Shown: positions 1 through 7,640 of the stretch, one piece after another
Layout of the letters: every line of letters begins with the position of its first letter
Numbering within the stretch: position 1 is the first letter of the stretch
Made by a program: the position numbers and the translations under genes
The notes under the pieces: model-generated
The model's input: the letters and a program-made list of their open reading frames with translations, nothing else
Databases searched by the model: none
What the model was told of the DNA's origin: nothing
Origin: Pseudomonas frederiksbergensis
GTDB lineage: Bacteria; Pseudomonadota; Gammaproteobacteria; Pseudomonadales; Pseudomonadaceae
Length of the DNA stretch: 33,793 nt
Reading direction: 5' to 3'
Assembly: GCF_003732705.1 (NCBI RefSeq)
Contig: NZ_MOBR01000028.1
Coordinates: 1-33,793, forward strand

Positions 1-79
1 TTGCTCGCGAAGGCGGTGTGTCAGTCGACATCAATGGTGCCTGACATGCCGCCTTCGCGAGCAAGCCCGCTCCCACAAG
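1..79. repeat. REP-type palindrome, cut by the window edge
   Basis: Inverted arms read TTGCTCGCGAAGGCGG on the left and CCGCCTTCGCGAGCAA on the right, followed by GCCCGCTCCCACA. The outer part of the left arm lies outside the window. It is the same family as the elements at 2867-2958 and 21124-21213. It sits just past the 3' end of the minus-strand desaturase gene, a usual place for such elements. Confidence 0.85.
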
Positions 80-93
80 GGGATCACTGTTTA

Positions 94-1035
94 TCAGTGA
101 AATGGGTGCTGCGGGCTGTCGATCGCCCTGATCCCATGCCGGCGCCACAACTGCCCGTAACCCTGCACCAAAAACCCGCCACTGCGCGCCAGCCACTGCT
201 CACGCCGTGCACTATAAGCCTTGGGCAAGTCATACCACGGCAAACCCGGCAAGTCGTGATGCACCAGGTGCAGGTTGTTGTTCAGGAACAGCCAGCTCCA
301 CGGCCACGACGCTTCATTGAGTACGGTGCGTTGCTCGGGTTGGGCGTTGGGGCGGTGTTCATAGTAGGAGCGAATCATCGCAATCGACAGCGCCGGCACG
401 CTGATCAGCAGCAGGTAATGCCACACCGGCAACGCGCTGTAGCGGGCGATGAATGCCAGCATCAACAGGGTGAACGTGCCGTGGGTCAGCCACATCAGCC
501 AGGCTTGGCGATCACCCGCGCGCAGGCGTCGCAGTTCTTTGCGGGCCAGGGCCTGCAACGCCATGGGCGCGCCCACCATGACCCGCCCCAGCACGGTTTT
601 GTTCAGCCGGTGCAGCGCCTGTTTGAACACAGAGCTGCGCTGCCAGTGCTGGGCGGTGAGGTAACGGCTTTCCGGATCGCGACCGGGAACGGTCAGGTCT
701 TCGTCGTGGTGATGCAGCAAGTGGCTGTTGCGATAGAGGGTGTACGGAAACCACACCGCAAACGGTGCATAACCGAGGAGTTTGTTCAGCGCCAGCCAGC
801 GGGTGGGATGGCCGTGAAGCAGTTCGTGCTGCACCGACAGCCAGAGCACCACCAACGGGATCAGCAACACCGTGCTCCACCCACGGCCCAACCGTTCACT
901 GGCCAGGACAATGCTGAACCAGCCGACGTACACACCGATCAGCAACAACCAGGTCGGCCACTCGGTGCGAGCGGTCAGGCGTTGGCGCAGGGTTTCGATT
1001 TCTTCTCGATGGGCGGCGTCGAAGTAATGGGACAT
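94..1035 (-). CDS. Fatty acid desaturase family membrane protein
   Basis: 313 aa. The three histidine clusters of membrane di-iron desaturases are visible: HELLHGH at residues 70-76, HLLHHH at 105-110 and HLVHH at 256-260. Hydrophobic stretches at about 29-46, 53-70, 179-197 and 203-222 fit a multi-pass inner-membrane protein. Members of this family use O2 and two iron ions bound by these histidines to insert a double bond, or sometimes a hydroxyl group, into acyl chains or other lipids. The substrate cannot be read from the sequence. The start at 1035 is the first Met of the family-like part, and no strong ribosome site precedes it. It is monocistronic, with repeats on both sides. The family call is firm; fatty-acid versus carotenoid or sphingolipid-type substrate is open. 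Confidence 0.85.
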   Translation of the reverse strand: MSHYFDAAHREEIETLRQRLTARTEWPTWLLLIGVYVGWFSIVLASERLGRGWSTVLLIPLVVLWLSVQHELLHGHPTRWLALNKLLGYAPFAVWFPYTLYRNSHLLHHHDEDLTVPGRDPESRYLTAQHWQRSSVFKQALHRLNKTVLGRVMVGAPMALQALARKELRRLRAGDRQAWLMWLTHGTFTLLMLAFIARYSALPVWHYLLLISVPALSIAMIRSYYEHRPNAQPEQRTVLNEASWPWSWLFLNNNLHLVHHDLPGLPWYDLPKAYSARREQWLARSGGFLVQGYGQLWRRHGIRAIDSPQHPFH

Positions 1036-1112
1036 GGCTTTGCTCAGAACGGGACGTGTCCCTCTCTGTGCAATAGCGTGGGGAAATCTTGCAGATTATT
1101 TTTTGGTTTAAC

Positions 1113-1214
1113 GATCGTTCCCACGCTCCGCGTGGGAATGCAGCCCGTGACGCTCCGCGTCGCTGGACGCGGAGCGTCCCTAGAGGCATTCCCACGCAGA
1201 GCGTGGGAACGATC
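1113..1214. repeat. Double-palindrome intergenic repeat, copy 1
   Basis: The outer arms start GATCGTTCCCACGCTCCGCG and end with a near-perfect reverse complement finishing GTGGGAACGATC. Inside is a second inverted repeat around GACGCTCCGCGTC and GACGCGGAGCGTC. Copies are at 5421-5527, 11021-11130, 18317-18418 and 29478-29579. There is no ORF inside, so it is a non-autonomous repeat. Confidence 0.9.
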
Positions 1215-1230
1215 AACCGCGACAACAGCA

Positions 1231-1274
1231 TTGGGAGCGCTTCGCACTCCAACGGGGGCAAGCCCCCTCGCCAC
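1231..1274. repeat. Half-copy of the GGCGAGGGGGCTTGCCCCC repeat
   Basis: GGAGCGCTTCGCACTCCAACGGGGGCAAGCCCCCTCGCCAC resembles one arm region of the element at 19480-19610. Only one arm is present here, next to double-palindrome copy 1. It contains its own short GGGGGCAAGCCCCC hairpin and lies just downstream of the small minus-strand gene that ends at 1307. Confidence 0.7.
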
Positions 1275-1306
1275 AAAAGCCCCTTGACCACGGGGCACCT
1301 CAGGTT

Positions 1307-1417
1307 TCAGTGACCGAACACATCCACCTTCTTGGCCTTTTTGTCCGCGCGTTTTTCATCGGCGGTTTTGGCCGGTTTTTTCTTTGCTGCTTTTTTTGAA
1401 TCCATGCCTTTGGCCAT
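1307..1417 (-). CDS. Lys-rich 36-aa microprotein
   Basis: 36 aa, with 12 lysines and one arginine, and an Ala/Lys-rich middle. It ends in the more hydrophobic tail VDVFGH. The start MAKGMDSKK at 1417 is chosen because the minus strand has GGAG eight bases upstream; the longer open frame to 1576 runs into the divergent promoter and the GNAT gene. Ala/Lys-rich composition suggests nucleic-acid or ribosome contact, as in small histone-like tails, but this is composition only. Function unknown. It is divergent from the acetyltransferase gene. Confidence 0.7.
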   Translation of the reverse strand: MAKGMDSKKAAKKKPAKTADEKRADKKAKKVDVFGH

Positions 1418-1483
1418 GATACGTACTCCACTCATACGGGATGTGAAGTCAGGTATACACCTATCGCAGCGCTCGCGTTCTTT

Positions 1484-1489
1484 TATAAT
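1484..1489 (+). promoter_or_regulatory. -10 hexamer (TATAAT) for the GNAT gene
   Basis: A perfect TATAAT lies 31 bases before the ATG at 1521. The matching -35 region at about 1461-1466 (CTATCG) is poor, so the promoter may be weak or activated. The call rests on the -10 match and the position alone. Confidence 0.5.
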
Positions 1490-1520
1490 CGCCCGCCTAG
1501 CCAAACGACAGCTCAAGCCC

Positions 1521-1958
1521 ATGCCAGACACCCAGTACACTTTGCTCGACGAGCCGTTATGGCCGTTGATGAACAAGTTTTACCGCGCCCACCAATCGCC
1601 GATGAAAGCCGTGCGCGAGGCGCAACTATGGGTGGCCCGGCGTGGGGAAATTGTCGCGGCACTGTGTTTGCGACCGGTCGCGGGCGGGCATTGGTTGACG
1701 GGGTTGTTTGTGGATCCGGCGTGTCGTGAACAAGGCATCGCCGCAGCGCTGATCGCCGAAGCGGTCAAAGGCCTCGACAGCCCGGTGTGGTTGTATTGCC
1801 ATCCGGACTTGCGCGGATTTTACGAACGCCGCGGCTTCACATTCGACCCGCCAATGCCCTACGCAATGGTGGAGCGCTTGAGCCGTTACGCCCGCAGCAA
1901 ACCGATGATTGCCATGGGCTTAGAACCGTTGGTGAGGTTGACCGACAATAATGTGTGA
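1521..1958 (+). CDS. GNAT-family N-acetyltransferase
   Basis: 145 aa. The acetyl-CoA binding motif A is clear: a beta strand (LFVDPACR, 62-69) followed by REQGIAAALIAEA (69-81), and then a C-terminal LRGFYERRGF segment (97-106) typical of GNAT motif B. The acceptor substrate cannot be predicted. The start MPDTQY is chosen because the longer frame to 1332 overlaps the opposite-strand small gene and the promoter. A possible -10 TATAAT lies 31 bases upstream. The downstream methyltransferase gene begins 61 bp later on the same strand. Confidence 0.85.
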   Translation: MPDTQYTLLDEPLWPLMNKFYRAHQSPMKAVREAQLWVARRGEIVAALCLRPVAGGHWLTGLFVDPACREQGIAAALIAEAVKGLDSPVWLYCHPDLRGFYERRGFTFDPPMPYAMVERLSRYARSKPMIAMGLEPLVRLTDNNV

Positions 1959-2019
1959 TCGGCCGTCGATGGCTGCGTGCTAGCCTCGGGGTCGACTTCG
2001 ACTTCGCCAAGGACGCTCC

Positions 2020-2841
2020 ATGAAACCTGCCCTACTCGCTTTGACCCTGACCGCTCTGTTCGCCCCTGTTCTGGCGCAGGCCGCCGACACCAAGCCCGTC
2101 TCCGCCGAGCAATACGCCGAGGTGCTCAAGGGCTCCTGGCGCGCGCCGCAGAACGTGGTGCGCGACGTCTACCGGCATCCACAACAGAGCCTGCAATTCT
2201 TCGGCTTGCGACCGAACCAGACCGTCATCGAAATTACCCCCGGCAGCGGTTGGTACAGCGAACTGCTCGCGCCGTTGCTCAAGGATCACGGTAATTACAT
2301 TGCCGCCGTGCAGGCGCCGACCGTCAGTGATTACGCGCGCAAGAACGAAGAAACCCTCAAGGCCAAATTCGCCGCCGCCCCGGCGCAATATGCCAAGGCC
2401 CAAGTGGTCGAGTTTGATCCCAAGGCCCCCGTGCTGGGCAAACCCGGTTCCGCCGACACCGTGCTGACCTTTCGCAACGTGCACAACTGGGTGCTGGCGG
2501 ACACGGCGCCGTTGATGTTCGAGTCGTTCTTCAAGGTGCTGAAACCGGGCGGCGTGCTCGGCGTGGTGGATCATCGGGCCAAGGACGGAGCGTCGCTGGA
2601 CGAGATCAAGCACAGCGGTTACCTGCCCACTGCCTACGTGGTGAAACTGGCGACGGATGCTGGGTTCAAGCTTGAGGAGAAAAGCGAAATCAATGCCAAT
2701 CCGAAAGACACCAAGGACTACCCCGAAGGTGTCTGGACCTTGCCGCCGGCGCTGACGTTGGGGGAGAAGGACAAGGCGAAGTACGTGGCGATTGGCGAGT
2801 CGGACCGGATGACGTTGCGGTTTGTTAAACCCGCAAAGTGA
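2020..2841 (+). CDS. Exported SAM-dependent methyltransferase-fold protein
   Basis: 273 aa. Residues 1-22 form a classic Sec signal peptide: MKPALLALT, a hydrophobic core and an AQAA cleavage region. The rest is a class I methyltransferase-like domain: motif I as VIEITPGSGWYSE (69-81), then LTFRNVHNW and KPGGVLGVVDHRA as post-motif strands. Families of this kind are annotated as periplasmic methyltransferases in proteobacteria, but no periplasmic SAM source is established, so the real activity is uncertain. The start has GGACGCTCC immediately upstream and the signal peptide begins at once. A REP element follows at 2867. Confidence 0.8.
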   Translation: MKPALLALTLTALFAPVLAQAADTKPVSAEQYAEVLKGSWRAPQNVVRDVYRHPQQSLQFFGLRPNQTVIEITPGSGWYSELLAPLLKDHGNYIAAVQAPTVSDYARKNEETLKAKFAAAPAQYAKAQVVEFDPKAPVLGKPGSADTVLTFRNVHNWVLADTAPLMFESFFKVLKPGGVLGVVDHRAKDGASLDEIKHSGYLPTAYVVKLATDAGFKLEEKSEINANPKDTKDYPEGVWTLPPALTLGEKDKAKYVAIGESDRMTLRFVKPAK

Positions 2842-2866
2842 AGATTTAGCAGACACCAAATATCAA

Positions 2867-2958
2867 CTGTGGGAGCGAGCTTGCTCGCGATAGCGGTGTG
2901 ACAGTCACCATCGATGTTGACTGTCAGATTGCTATCGCGAGCAAGCTCGCTCCCACAG
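2867..2958. repeat. REP-type palindrome pair
   Basis: CTGTGGGAGCGAGCTTGCTC and its reverse complement flank a short centre; the inner arms are GCGATAGC and GCTATCGC. It lies between the converging 3' ends of the methyltransferase gene (+) and def (-). Confidence 0.9.
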
Positions 2959-2979
2959 GGGTAATGAGGTGGGTTCGGA

Positions 2980-3519
2980 TTAGTCGTCTGCAGCAGGATC
3001 CATGTCCGGGAACATCACTTCGGTAAACCCGAACTTGCTGAAATCGGTAATCCGCGACGGGTACAACCGGCCGATCAGGTGATCGCATTCATGCTGCACC
3101 ACCCGCGCATGAAACCCCGAGGCGATCCGCGTGATCGGCTGCCCCTTGGGATCAAAACCTTCATAACGAATGTGCTGGTAGCGATCCACCGCGCCGCGCA
3201 AACCCGGCACCGACAGGCAACCTTCGAAGCCCTCTTCCAGGGTCGGGCTCAACGGCGTGATCAGCGGGTTGATCAGGATCGTTTGCGGCACGGCTTCCGC
3301 GTCGGGATACCGCTCGCTGTGCTCGAAACCGAAGATCACCAGTTGCAGGTCCACGCCAATCTGCGGCGCGGCCAGGCCGACGCCGCCGACGCTTTCCATG
3401 GTCTGGAACATGTCGTCGATCAGTTGCCATAACTCGGGGCTGTCGAACATTTCAGCAGGGACTGGCGGCGCGATGCGCAGCAGGCGCTCGTCGCCCATTT
3501 TCAGGATTTCACGGATCAT
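2980..3519 (-). CDS. def: Peptide deformylase
   Basis: 179 aa. It removes the N-terminal formyl group from nascent proteins in the cytoplasm and needs a bound metal, usually Fe2+. All three family motifs are intact: GVGLAAPQIG (46-55), EGCLSVPG (99-106, metal ligand Cys101) and QHECDHL (142-148, ligands His143 and His147, catalytic Glu144). It is not next to fmt, where the main deformylase gene of pseudomonads usually sits, so it is probably the second (accessory) deformylase; that is inference. It starts 2 bp after the stop of the YihY gene, so the two are probably co-translated. Confidence 0.95.
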   Translation of the reverse strand: MIREILKMGDERLLRIAPPVPAEMFDSPELWQLIDDMFQTMESVGGVGLAAPQIGVDLQLVIFGFEHSERYPDAEAVPQTILINPLITPLSPTLEEGFEGCLSVPGLRGAVDRYQHIRYEGFDPKGQPITRIASGFHARVVQHECDHLIGRLYPSRITDFSKFGFTEVMFPDMDPAADD

Positions 3520-3521
3520 GT

Positions 3522-4472
3522 TCAGGCTTCGTCAGTGTTCGGCTTGAGCGAGTGGTCCCGTCCCAGTCCCGATACGTGGTGTTTGGTTTCGTGGTCGTGC
3601 TCGCCGGGGACCTTTTCGCCAGGGTCCTTGCCTTCGGTCGACATGTGTTCGATCACCGCGTTCATCTCCGCGCCGAGCAACAGCACCGCCGCGGAAATGT
3701 AGAAGTACAGCAACAGCACGATGATCGCGCCGATACTGCCATACATGGCGTTGTAGTTGGCGAAGGTCTTGACGTAAAACGCGAAACCCAACGAGGCGAT
3801 GATCCACACCACCACCGCCAGCACCGAGCCGGGGGTGATGAAGCGAAACTCCTGCCGAACGTCGGGCATGACGTAATAGATCAACGCCACCGCCACCATC
3901 ATCAGGATCACGATCACCGGCCAGCGGGCGATGGTCCACACCGTCACGATAAAGTCTTCGAGCCCGACCTGCGCCGCAATCCAGCCCATCACCTGTGGCC
4001 CGAGCACCATCAATGCAGCGGCGACGAGCAGCATGCCGGCAATGCCGATGGTGTAGAAAACCGACAGTGGGAAACGCTTCCACACCGGCCGACCTTCCAC
4101 TACGTCATACGCGGCGTTCATCGCGCTCATCATCAGCCGCACGCCCGCAGACGCGGTGTACAAGGCGATGACGATACCGATCGAGAGCAAACCACCCTTG
4201 GACTGCTGCAACTGATCGATCACCGGGTTTACTTGTTCCAGGGCCTGGGGCGGTAGCACCAGTTCCGATTGCAAGCGCAGCCAGGAGAAGAAGTCCGGCA
4301 GGTGCAGGAAACCGATCAGGGCGATCAGAAACAGAATAAAGGGGAACAGTGAGAACAGCATTTGGTAAGCCAATGCCGAGGCATAGGTCGACATCTCATC
4401 ATCGATGAACTCGGTGACCGTGCGCAGCATCACGCGGTGGATGGGCAGACCTTTCATGTCCGGGAAAATCAT
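3522..4472 (-). CDS. YihY/virulence factor BrkB family inner-membrane protein
   Basis: 316 aa. Six or so long hydrophobic segments (about residues 38-60, 92-115, 132-158, 175-200, 210-235 and 242-268) and the motif SALAYQMLFSLFPFILF mark the YihY/BrkB family. The role of this family is not settled; an early RNase BN label is not supported. The charged C-terminal tail (about 280-316, rich in E, K, D and H) is probably cytoplasmic. The start MIFPDM at 4472 is preferred over the frame start at 4493 because AAAGGAGA lies a few bases upstream. It is the first gene of a two-gene unit with def. Confidence 0.88.
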   Translation of the reverse strand: MIFPDMKGLPIHRVMLRTVTEFIDDEMSTYASALAYQMLFSLFPFILFLIALIGFLHLPDFFSWLRLQSELVLPPQALEQVNPVIDQLQQSKGGLLSIGIVIALYTASAGVRLMMSAMNAAYDVVEGRPVWKRFPLSVFYTIGIAGMLLVAAALMVLGPQVMGWIAAQVGLEDFIVTVWTIARWPVIVILMMVAVALIYYVMPDVRQEFRFITPGSVLAVVVWIIASLGFAFYVKTFANYNAMYGSIGAIIVLLLYFYISAAVLLLGAEMNAVIEHMSTEGKDPGEKVPGEHDHETKHHVSGLGRDHSLKPNTDEA

Positions 4473-4594
4473 TAGCGTCTCCTTTCGCCGCAAAAGGGTT
4501 GAAGTCGTGGCGACTCAGGGGCCGTTTTCTACATCAAAGTAGCCTACTTGGCGACTTTGAAACAATTTCGTTGTTTAACCGGTGCCGCTGACAC

Positions 4595-4623
4595 AAAAAC
4601 GGCCATCCGCGGATGGCCGTTTC
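4595..4623 (-). terminator. Rho-independent terminator of the CsbD gene
   Basis: A near-perfect stem, AACGGCCATCC / GGATGGCCGTT, is followed on the minus strand by a T-run (TTTTTGTG). It begins about 25 bases past the CsbD stop codon. Confidence 0.8.
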
Positions 4624-4647
4624 AGTGTGCCTTGAAGGGGCGGCACG

Positions 4648-4839
4648 TCAGGACTTATCGACCGCCTTCTTGACCGCGTCCTTGGCTTTACCTACCGCTT
4701 GCTGGGCTTCGCCTTTCTTTTCCTGCACTTTGCCTTCTACTTGCAGCTTAGTGTTGTCAGTGGCCTTGCCGACGCCTTGCTTGACGTTGCCGACCGCTTC
4801 GTTTGCCATGCCTTTAACTTTATCGCCAGTGCTGCTCAT
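4648..4839 (-). CDS. CsbD family stress-response protein
   Basis: 63 aa, almost entirely small, charged residues in repeated A/V-x-x-K patterns (GDKVKGMANEAVGNVKQGVG and GEAQQAVGKAKDA), as in CsbD/YjbJ proteins. These small soluble helical or disordered proteins are abundant under general stress and stationary phase in many bacteria; their molecular role is unknown. AGGAG precedes the ATG with normal spacing. A terminator follows, so it is a single-gene unit. Confidence 0.9.
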   Translation of the reverse strand: MSSTGDKVKGMANEAVGNVKQGVGKATDNTKLQVEGKVQEKKGEAQQAVGKAKDAVKKAVDKS

Positions 4840-5039
4840 GGTGTTTCTCCTGTGAACAATTCAACGGGGAAAGTCGTTACACAAAGATTGACCGGAGGCT
4901 TTTGCAGGGAGTTTCATTTATTTTTGCAGCGACATTTCATCGCGGCGCAAAGGTTGGGCTTTATGTTTGCCGTGCAACCCCCGAGAATGCGCAACGTATT
5001 CAGGCCTTGGCGCTGAAGATCCAATCCCGTAGGAATGTT

Positions 5040-5417
5040 ATGAAACTCGATAAAAAGCAGGCCATTGCCCGCAGAAACCAGGAACTCGGCGGTGCTGTGC
5101 TTGGCGTCAACAACTGCCATTTCACCGAACTGAACCGCAACCGCAACATTTGGTGGTTCGACATCCCGGTGGCACGCCTGGCCGTTGGTCAGTACGAGTG
5201 GGTACACCTGCTGATGCACACGCCGGACACCGACGAACTGCTGCACCTGAAAGTGCCGACGGTGTTCCTGCGTGAAAAGCTCGAAGGTCTGGTGGTGCGC
5301 AACGAAGGCAAGCGCAAAGCGGCCCTGAGCCTGGAACTGAGCGCCGACAAGGACTCTTTCCTGCAGGACATGCGCCCGGCGGGCACCAACGTCAACTTCG
5401 CGCCGTTTCGCCTCTAA
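5040..5417 (+). CDS. Unrecognised conserved-looking 125-aa protein
   Basis: 125 aa, no signal peptide or membrane segment. It begins MKLDKKQAIARRNQELGG and has a mixed beta-rich middle with WWFDIP and a VPTVFLREKLEGLVVR segment. I do not recognise a family. Codon use and reading-frame quality resemble the neighbours, and AGGAA lies just before the ATG; the open frame back to 4902 has no comparable site. It converges with fadD1, with a repeat and a terminator between them. The gene call is good; the function is unknown. Confidence 0.75.
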   Translation: MKLDKKQAIARRNQELGGAVLGVNNCHFTELNRNRNIWWFDIPVARLAVGQYEWVHLLMHTPDTDELLHLKVPTVFLREKLEGLVVRNEGKRKAALSLELSADKDSFLQDMRPAGTNVNFAPFRL

Positions 5418-5420
5418 GTC

Positions 5421-5527
5421 GATCGTTCCCACGCTCTGCGTGGGAATGCCTCAATGGACGCTCTGCGTCCGCAGCTGGGACGCGGAGCGTCCCGGGATGC
5501 ATTCCCACGCGGAGCGTGGGAACGATC
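5421..5527. repeat. Double-palindrome intergenic repeat, copy 2
   Basis: The same GATCGTTCCCACGC outer arms as copy 1, but the internal part reads in the opposite orientation (left side ATGCCTCAATGGACGC). The centre is slightly longer (CCGCAGCTGG). It begins 3 bp after the stop of the 125-aa gene. Confidence 0.9.
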
Positions 5528-5533
5528 AAGGCA

Positions 5534-5561
5534 AAAAAAGCCCCGCATCTGCGGGGCTTTT
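5534..5561 (-). terminator. Rho-independent terminator of fadD1
   Basis: The stem AAAGCCCCGC / GCGGGGCTTT with loop ATCT (or AGAT on the minus strand) is followed on the minus strand by seven T. It starts within 3 bases of the fadD1 stop codon. Confidence 0.85.
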
Positions 5562-5563
5562 GT

Positions 5564-7264
5564 TTAGGCGCCTACTTTCTTCACGCCCAGCTTCTTCAGC
5601 TCTTCATCGCGCAGTTCGCGGCGCAGGATCTTGCCGACGTTGGTGGTCGGCAGCGCATCGCGGAATTCCACGGAACGCGGGACCTTATAACCGGTGACGT
5701 TGGCGCGCATGTGCTCCATCACCTGTTCCTTGGTCAGGGTCACGCCCGGTTTGGCGACGATGAAAATCTTGATCGCCTCGCCCGACTTCTCGTCCGGCAC
5801 GCCGATGGCCGCGCATTGCAGCACGCCCGGCAGGGTCGCGAGCACGTCTTCCAGTTCATTCGGGTACACGTTGAAACCGGAGACCAGAATCATGTCTTTC
5901 TTGCGATCGACAATGCGCATGTAGCCATCCGGCTGGATCACCGCGATATCACCGGTCTTCAACCAGCCTTCGCTGTCGAGCATTTCATCGGTGGCATCCT
6001 GGCGCTGCCAGTAGCCCTTCATGACTTGCGGACCTTTCACACACAGCTCACCGATTTCGCCCAGCGGCTGTTCCACGCCGGCATCGTCGATGACTTTGCA
6101 CAGGGTCGACGGCACCGGAATGCCGATGGTACCGATCTGGATGTGCTGGATCGGATTGACCGTGGCCACCGGGCTGGTTTCGGTCATGCCGTAACCTTCG
6201 CAGATGGCGCAACCGGTAACCGCTTTCCAGCGCTCGGCCGCCGCCAGTTGCAGGGCCATGCCGCCGGACAGGGTGACTTTCAGCGCCGAGAAGTCCAGCT
6301 TGCGGAACGCTTCGTTGTTGCACAGCGCCACGAACAGCGTGTTCAGGCCAACGAAACCGCTGAACTTCCACTTCGACAGTTCCTTGACCATCGCCGTCAG
6401 GTCGCGCGGGTTGCTGATCAGGATGTTGTGGTTGCCGATCAGCATCATCGCCATGCAATGAAAGGTGAAGGCATAGATGTGGTACAGCGGCAGCGGCGTG
6501 ATCAGGATCTCGCAACCTTCATTGAGGTTGGAACCCATCAGCGCCTTGCACTGCAACATGTTGGCGACCAGGTTGCGGTGGGTCAGCATCGCGCCCTTGG
6601 CCACGCCGGTGGTCCCGCCAGTGTATTGAAGCACCGCGACATCGCCGCTGTCCGGGTTGGCTTCCGCCACTGGCTGGCCATGGCCCTTGCTCAGCACGTC
6701 GTTGAACTTGATGGCCTTGGGCAAGTGATACGCCGGGACCATCTTCTTCACGTACTTGATGACGCTGTTGATCAGCAGGCGCTTGAGCGGCGGCAGCAGG
6801 TCGGCCACTTCGGTGACGATGACGTGCTTGACGCCGGTTTTCGGCACGACGGTCTGGGCCAGGTGAGCCATGTTGGCCAGGCACACCAAGGCTTTGGCAC
6901 CGGAGTCGTTGAATTGGTGTTCCATCTCCCGCGCGGTGTACAGCGGGTTGGTGTTAACCACGATCAGCCCGGCGCGGATCGCACCGAAGACGGCTACCGG
7001 GTACTGCAACACGTTAGGCAACTGCACGGCGATTCGATCACCGGGCTGCAAGTCGGTATGCTGCTGCAGGTAAGCGGCAAAGGCACCGGACAATTCGTAC
7101 AGTTCACCGTAGGTGATTGTCTTGCCCAGGTTGCTGAATGCCGGTTTGTTGGCGAAGCGTTGGCAGGACTGCTTCAACACTGCCTGAATATTCGGATACT
7201 CGTCTGGATTGATGTCGGCAGCAATCCCGGCAGGGTACTTATCCTTCCAAAAGTCTTCGATCAT
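5564..7264 (-). CDS. fadD1: Long-chain-fatty-acid-CoA ligase FadD1
   Basis: 566 aa. It activates fatty acids with ATP and CoA via an acyl-adenylate at the inner membrane, the entry step to beta-oxidation. The adenylate-forming motif YTGGTTGVAKGAM, the EGYGMTETSP segment and the FACS signature (GWLKTGDIAVIQPDGYMRI then DRKKDM) are present, as is the catalytic Lys of PTTNVGKILRREL. The N-terminus MIEDFWKDKYPAGI matches FadD1 of P. aeruginosa as I remember it. AGGAG lies nine bases before the ATG. The paralogue fadD2 is 376 bp upstream on the same strand, the pseudomonad arrangement. The two may have different chain-length preferences. Confidence 0.95.
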   Translation of the reverse strand: MIEDFWKDKYPAGIAADINPDEYPNIQAVLKQSCQRFANKPAFSNLGKTITYGELYELSGAFAAYLQQHTDLQPGDRIAVQLPNVLQYPVAVFGAIRAGLIVVNTNPLYTAREMEHQFNDSGAKALVCLANMAHLAQTVVPKTGVKHVIVTEVADLLPPLKRLLINSVIKYVKKMVPAYHLPKAIKFNDVLSKGHGQPVAEANPDSGDVAVLQYTGGTTGVAKGAMLTHRNLVANMLQCKALMGSNLNEGCEILITPLPLYHIYAFTFHCMAMMLIGNHNILISNPRDLTAMVKELSKWKFSGFVGLNTLFVALCNNEAFRKLDFSALKVTLSGGMALQLAAAERWKAVTGCAICEGYGMTETSPVATVNPIQHIQIGTIGIPVPSTLCKVIDDAGVEQPLGEIGELCVKGPQVMKGYWQRQDATDEMLDSEGWLKTGDIAVIQPDGYMRIVDRKKDMILVSGFNVYPNELEDVLATLPGVLQCAAIGVPDEKSGEAIKIFIVAKPGVTLTKEQVMEHMRANVTGYKVPRSVEFRDALPTTNVGKILRRELRDEELKKLGVKKVGA

Positions 7265-7497
7265 GGAAGCCCACTCCTCAGCAACGCGAATTCATCACCG
7301 CATTTGATGCGATTATTATTGGTGTATGTTTTTTATTGGTGAGTCTGGCTTTTATATAGGCCGAGAAGTCACAAAAGCGCGCCGAGAGTAGCAGCTTTGC
7401 CAAGGGCCGACTAGAGCCAAAAGCGGCCTCTACAGTCACTTTCATGACTCAAGAATAGCCGGCAGTCATTTTAGAGCAAAAATTCTATACAACCTTG

Positions 7498-7519
7498 AAA
7501 GCCCTATAAATCGGGCTTT
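7498..7519 (-). terminator. Possible terminator hairpin after fadD2
   Basis: AAAGCCC and GGGCTTT form a 7-bp stem with an 8-base AT-rich loop. The T-tract on either side is short, so this is a weak call; it lies about 120 bases past the fadD2 stop, beyond the repeat. Confidence 0.3.
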
Positions 7520-7537
7520 TCAGCCCTTAAAAGCTTC

Positions 7538-7612
7538 GCGGGCAAGCCTCGCTCCTACGGGTATCGCGTCAATGTGAATGACGGTGAACCTGTAGGAGCG
7601 AGGCTTGCCCGC
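7538..7612. repeat. GTAGGAGCGAGGCTTGCCCGC inverted repeat
   Basis: Two arms of 21 bases (7538-7558 and 7592-7612) are perfect reverse complements, separated by 33 bases. The same arm sequence occurs at 18446-18538, 29603-29694 and 33711-33793. Confidence 0.9.
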
Positions 7613-7640
7613 GAACGCGCGAAGCGCGGCCATTCAACGC

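Larger units (their letters stand above)
7265..7640. other. fadD2-fadD1 intergenic region
   Basis: This 376-bp spacer has no credible gene. Next to fadD1 it is AT-rich and probably holds the fadD1 promoter and leader: the minus strand has AATAATAA at 7313-7320 and a small CGCATCAAATGCG palindrome next to it. A short hairpin lies at 7498-7519 and a repeat at 7538-7612. I saw no clear PsrA-type GAAAC-GTTTC palindrome. Confidence 0.6.

Noticed and set aside
5516..7342. A 608-codon plus-strand open frame opposite fadD1
   Set aside because: It covers fadD1 on the other strand. Its translation is rich in H, Q, R and V with no domain, as expected from the complement of a GC-rich gene.
7265..7640. 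PsrA-type operator for the fadD genes
   Set aside because: I looked for a GAAAC-GTTTC-like dyad in the fadD1 and fadD2 upstream regions and found only half matches such as GCAAAC near 9395.
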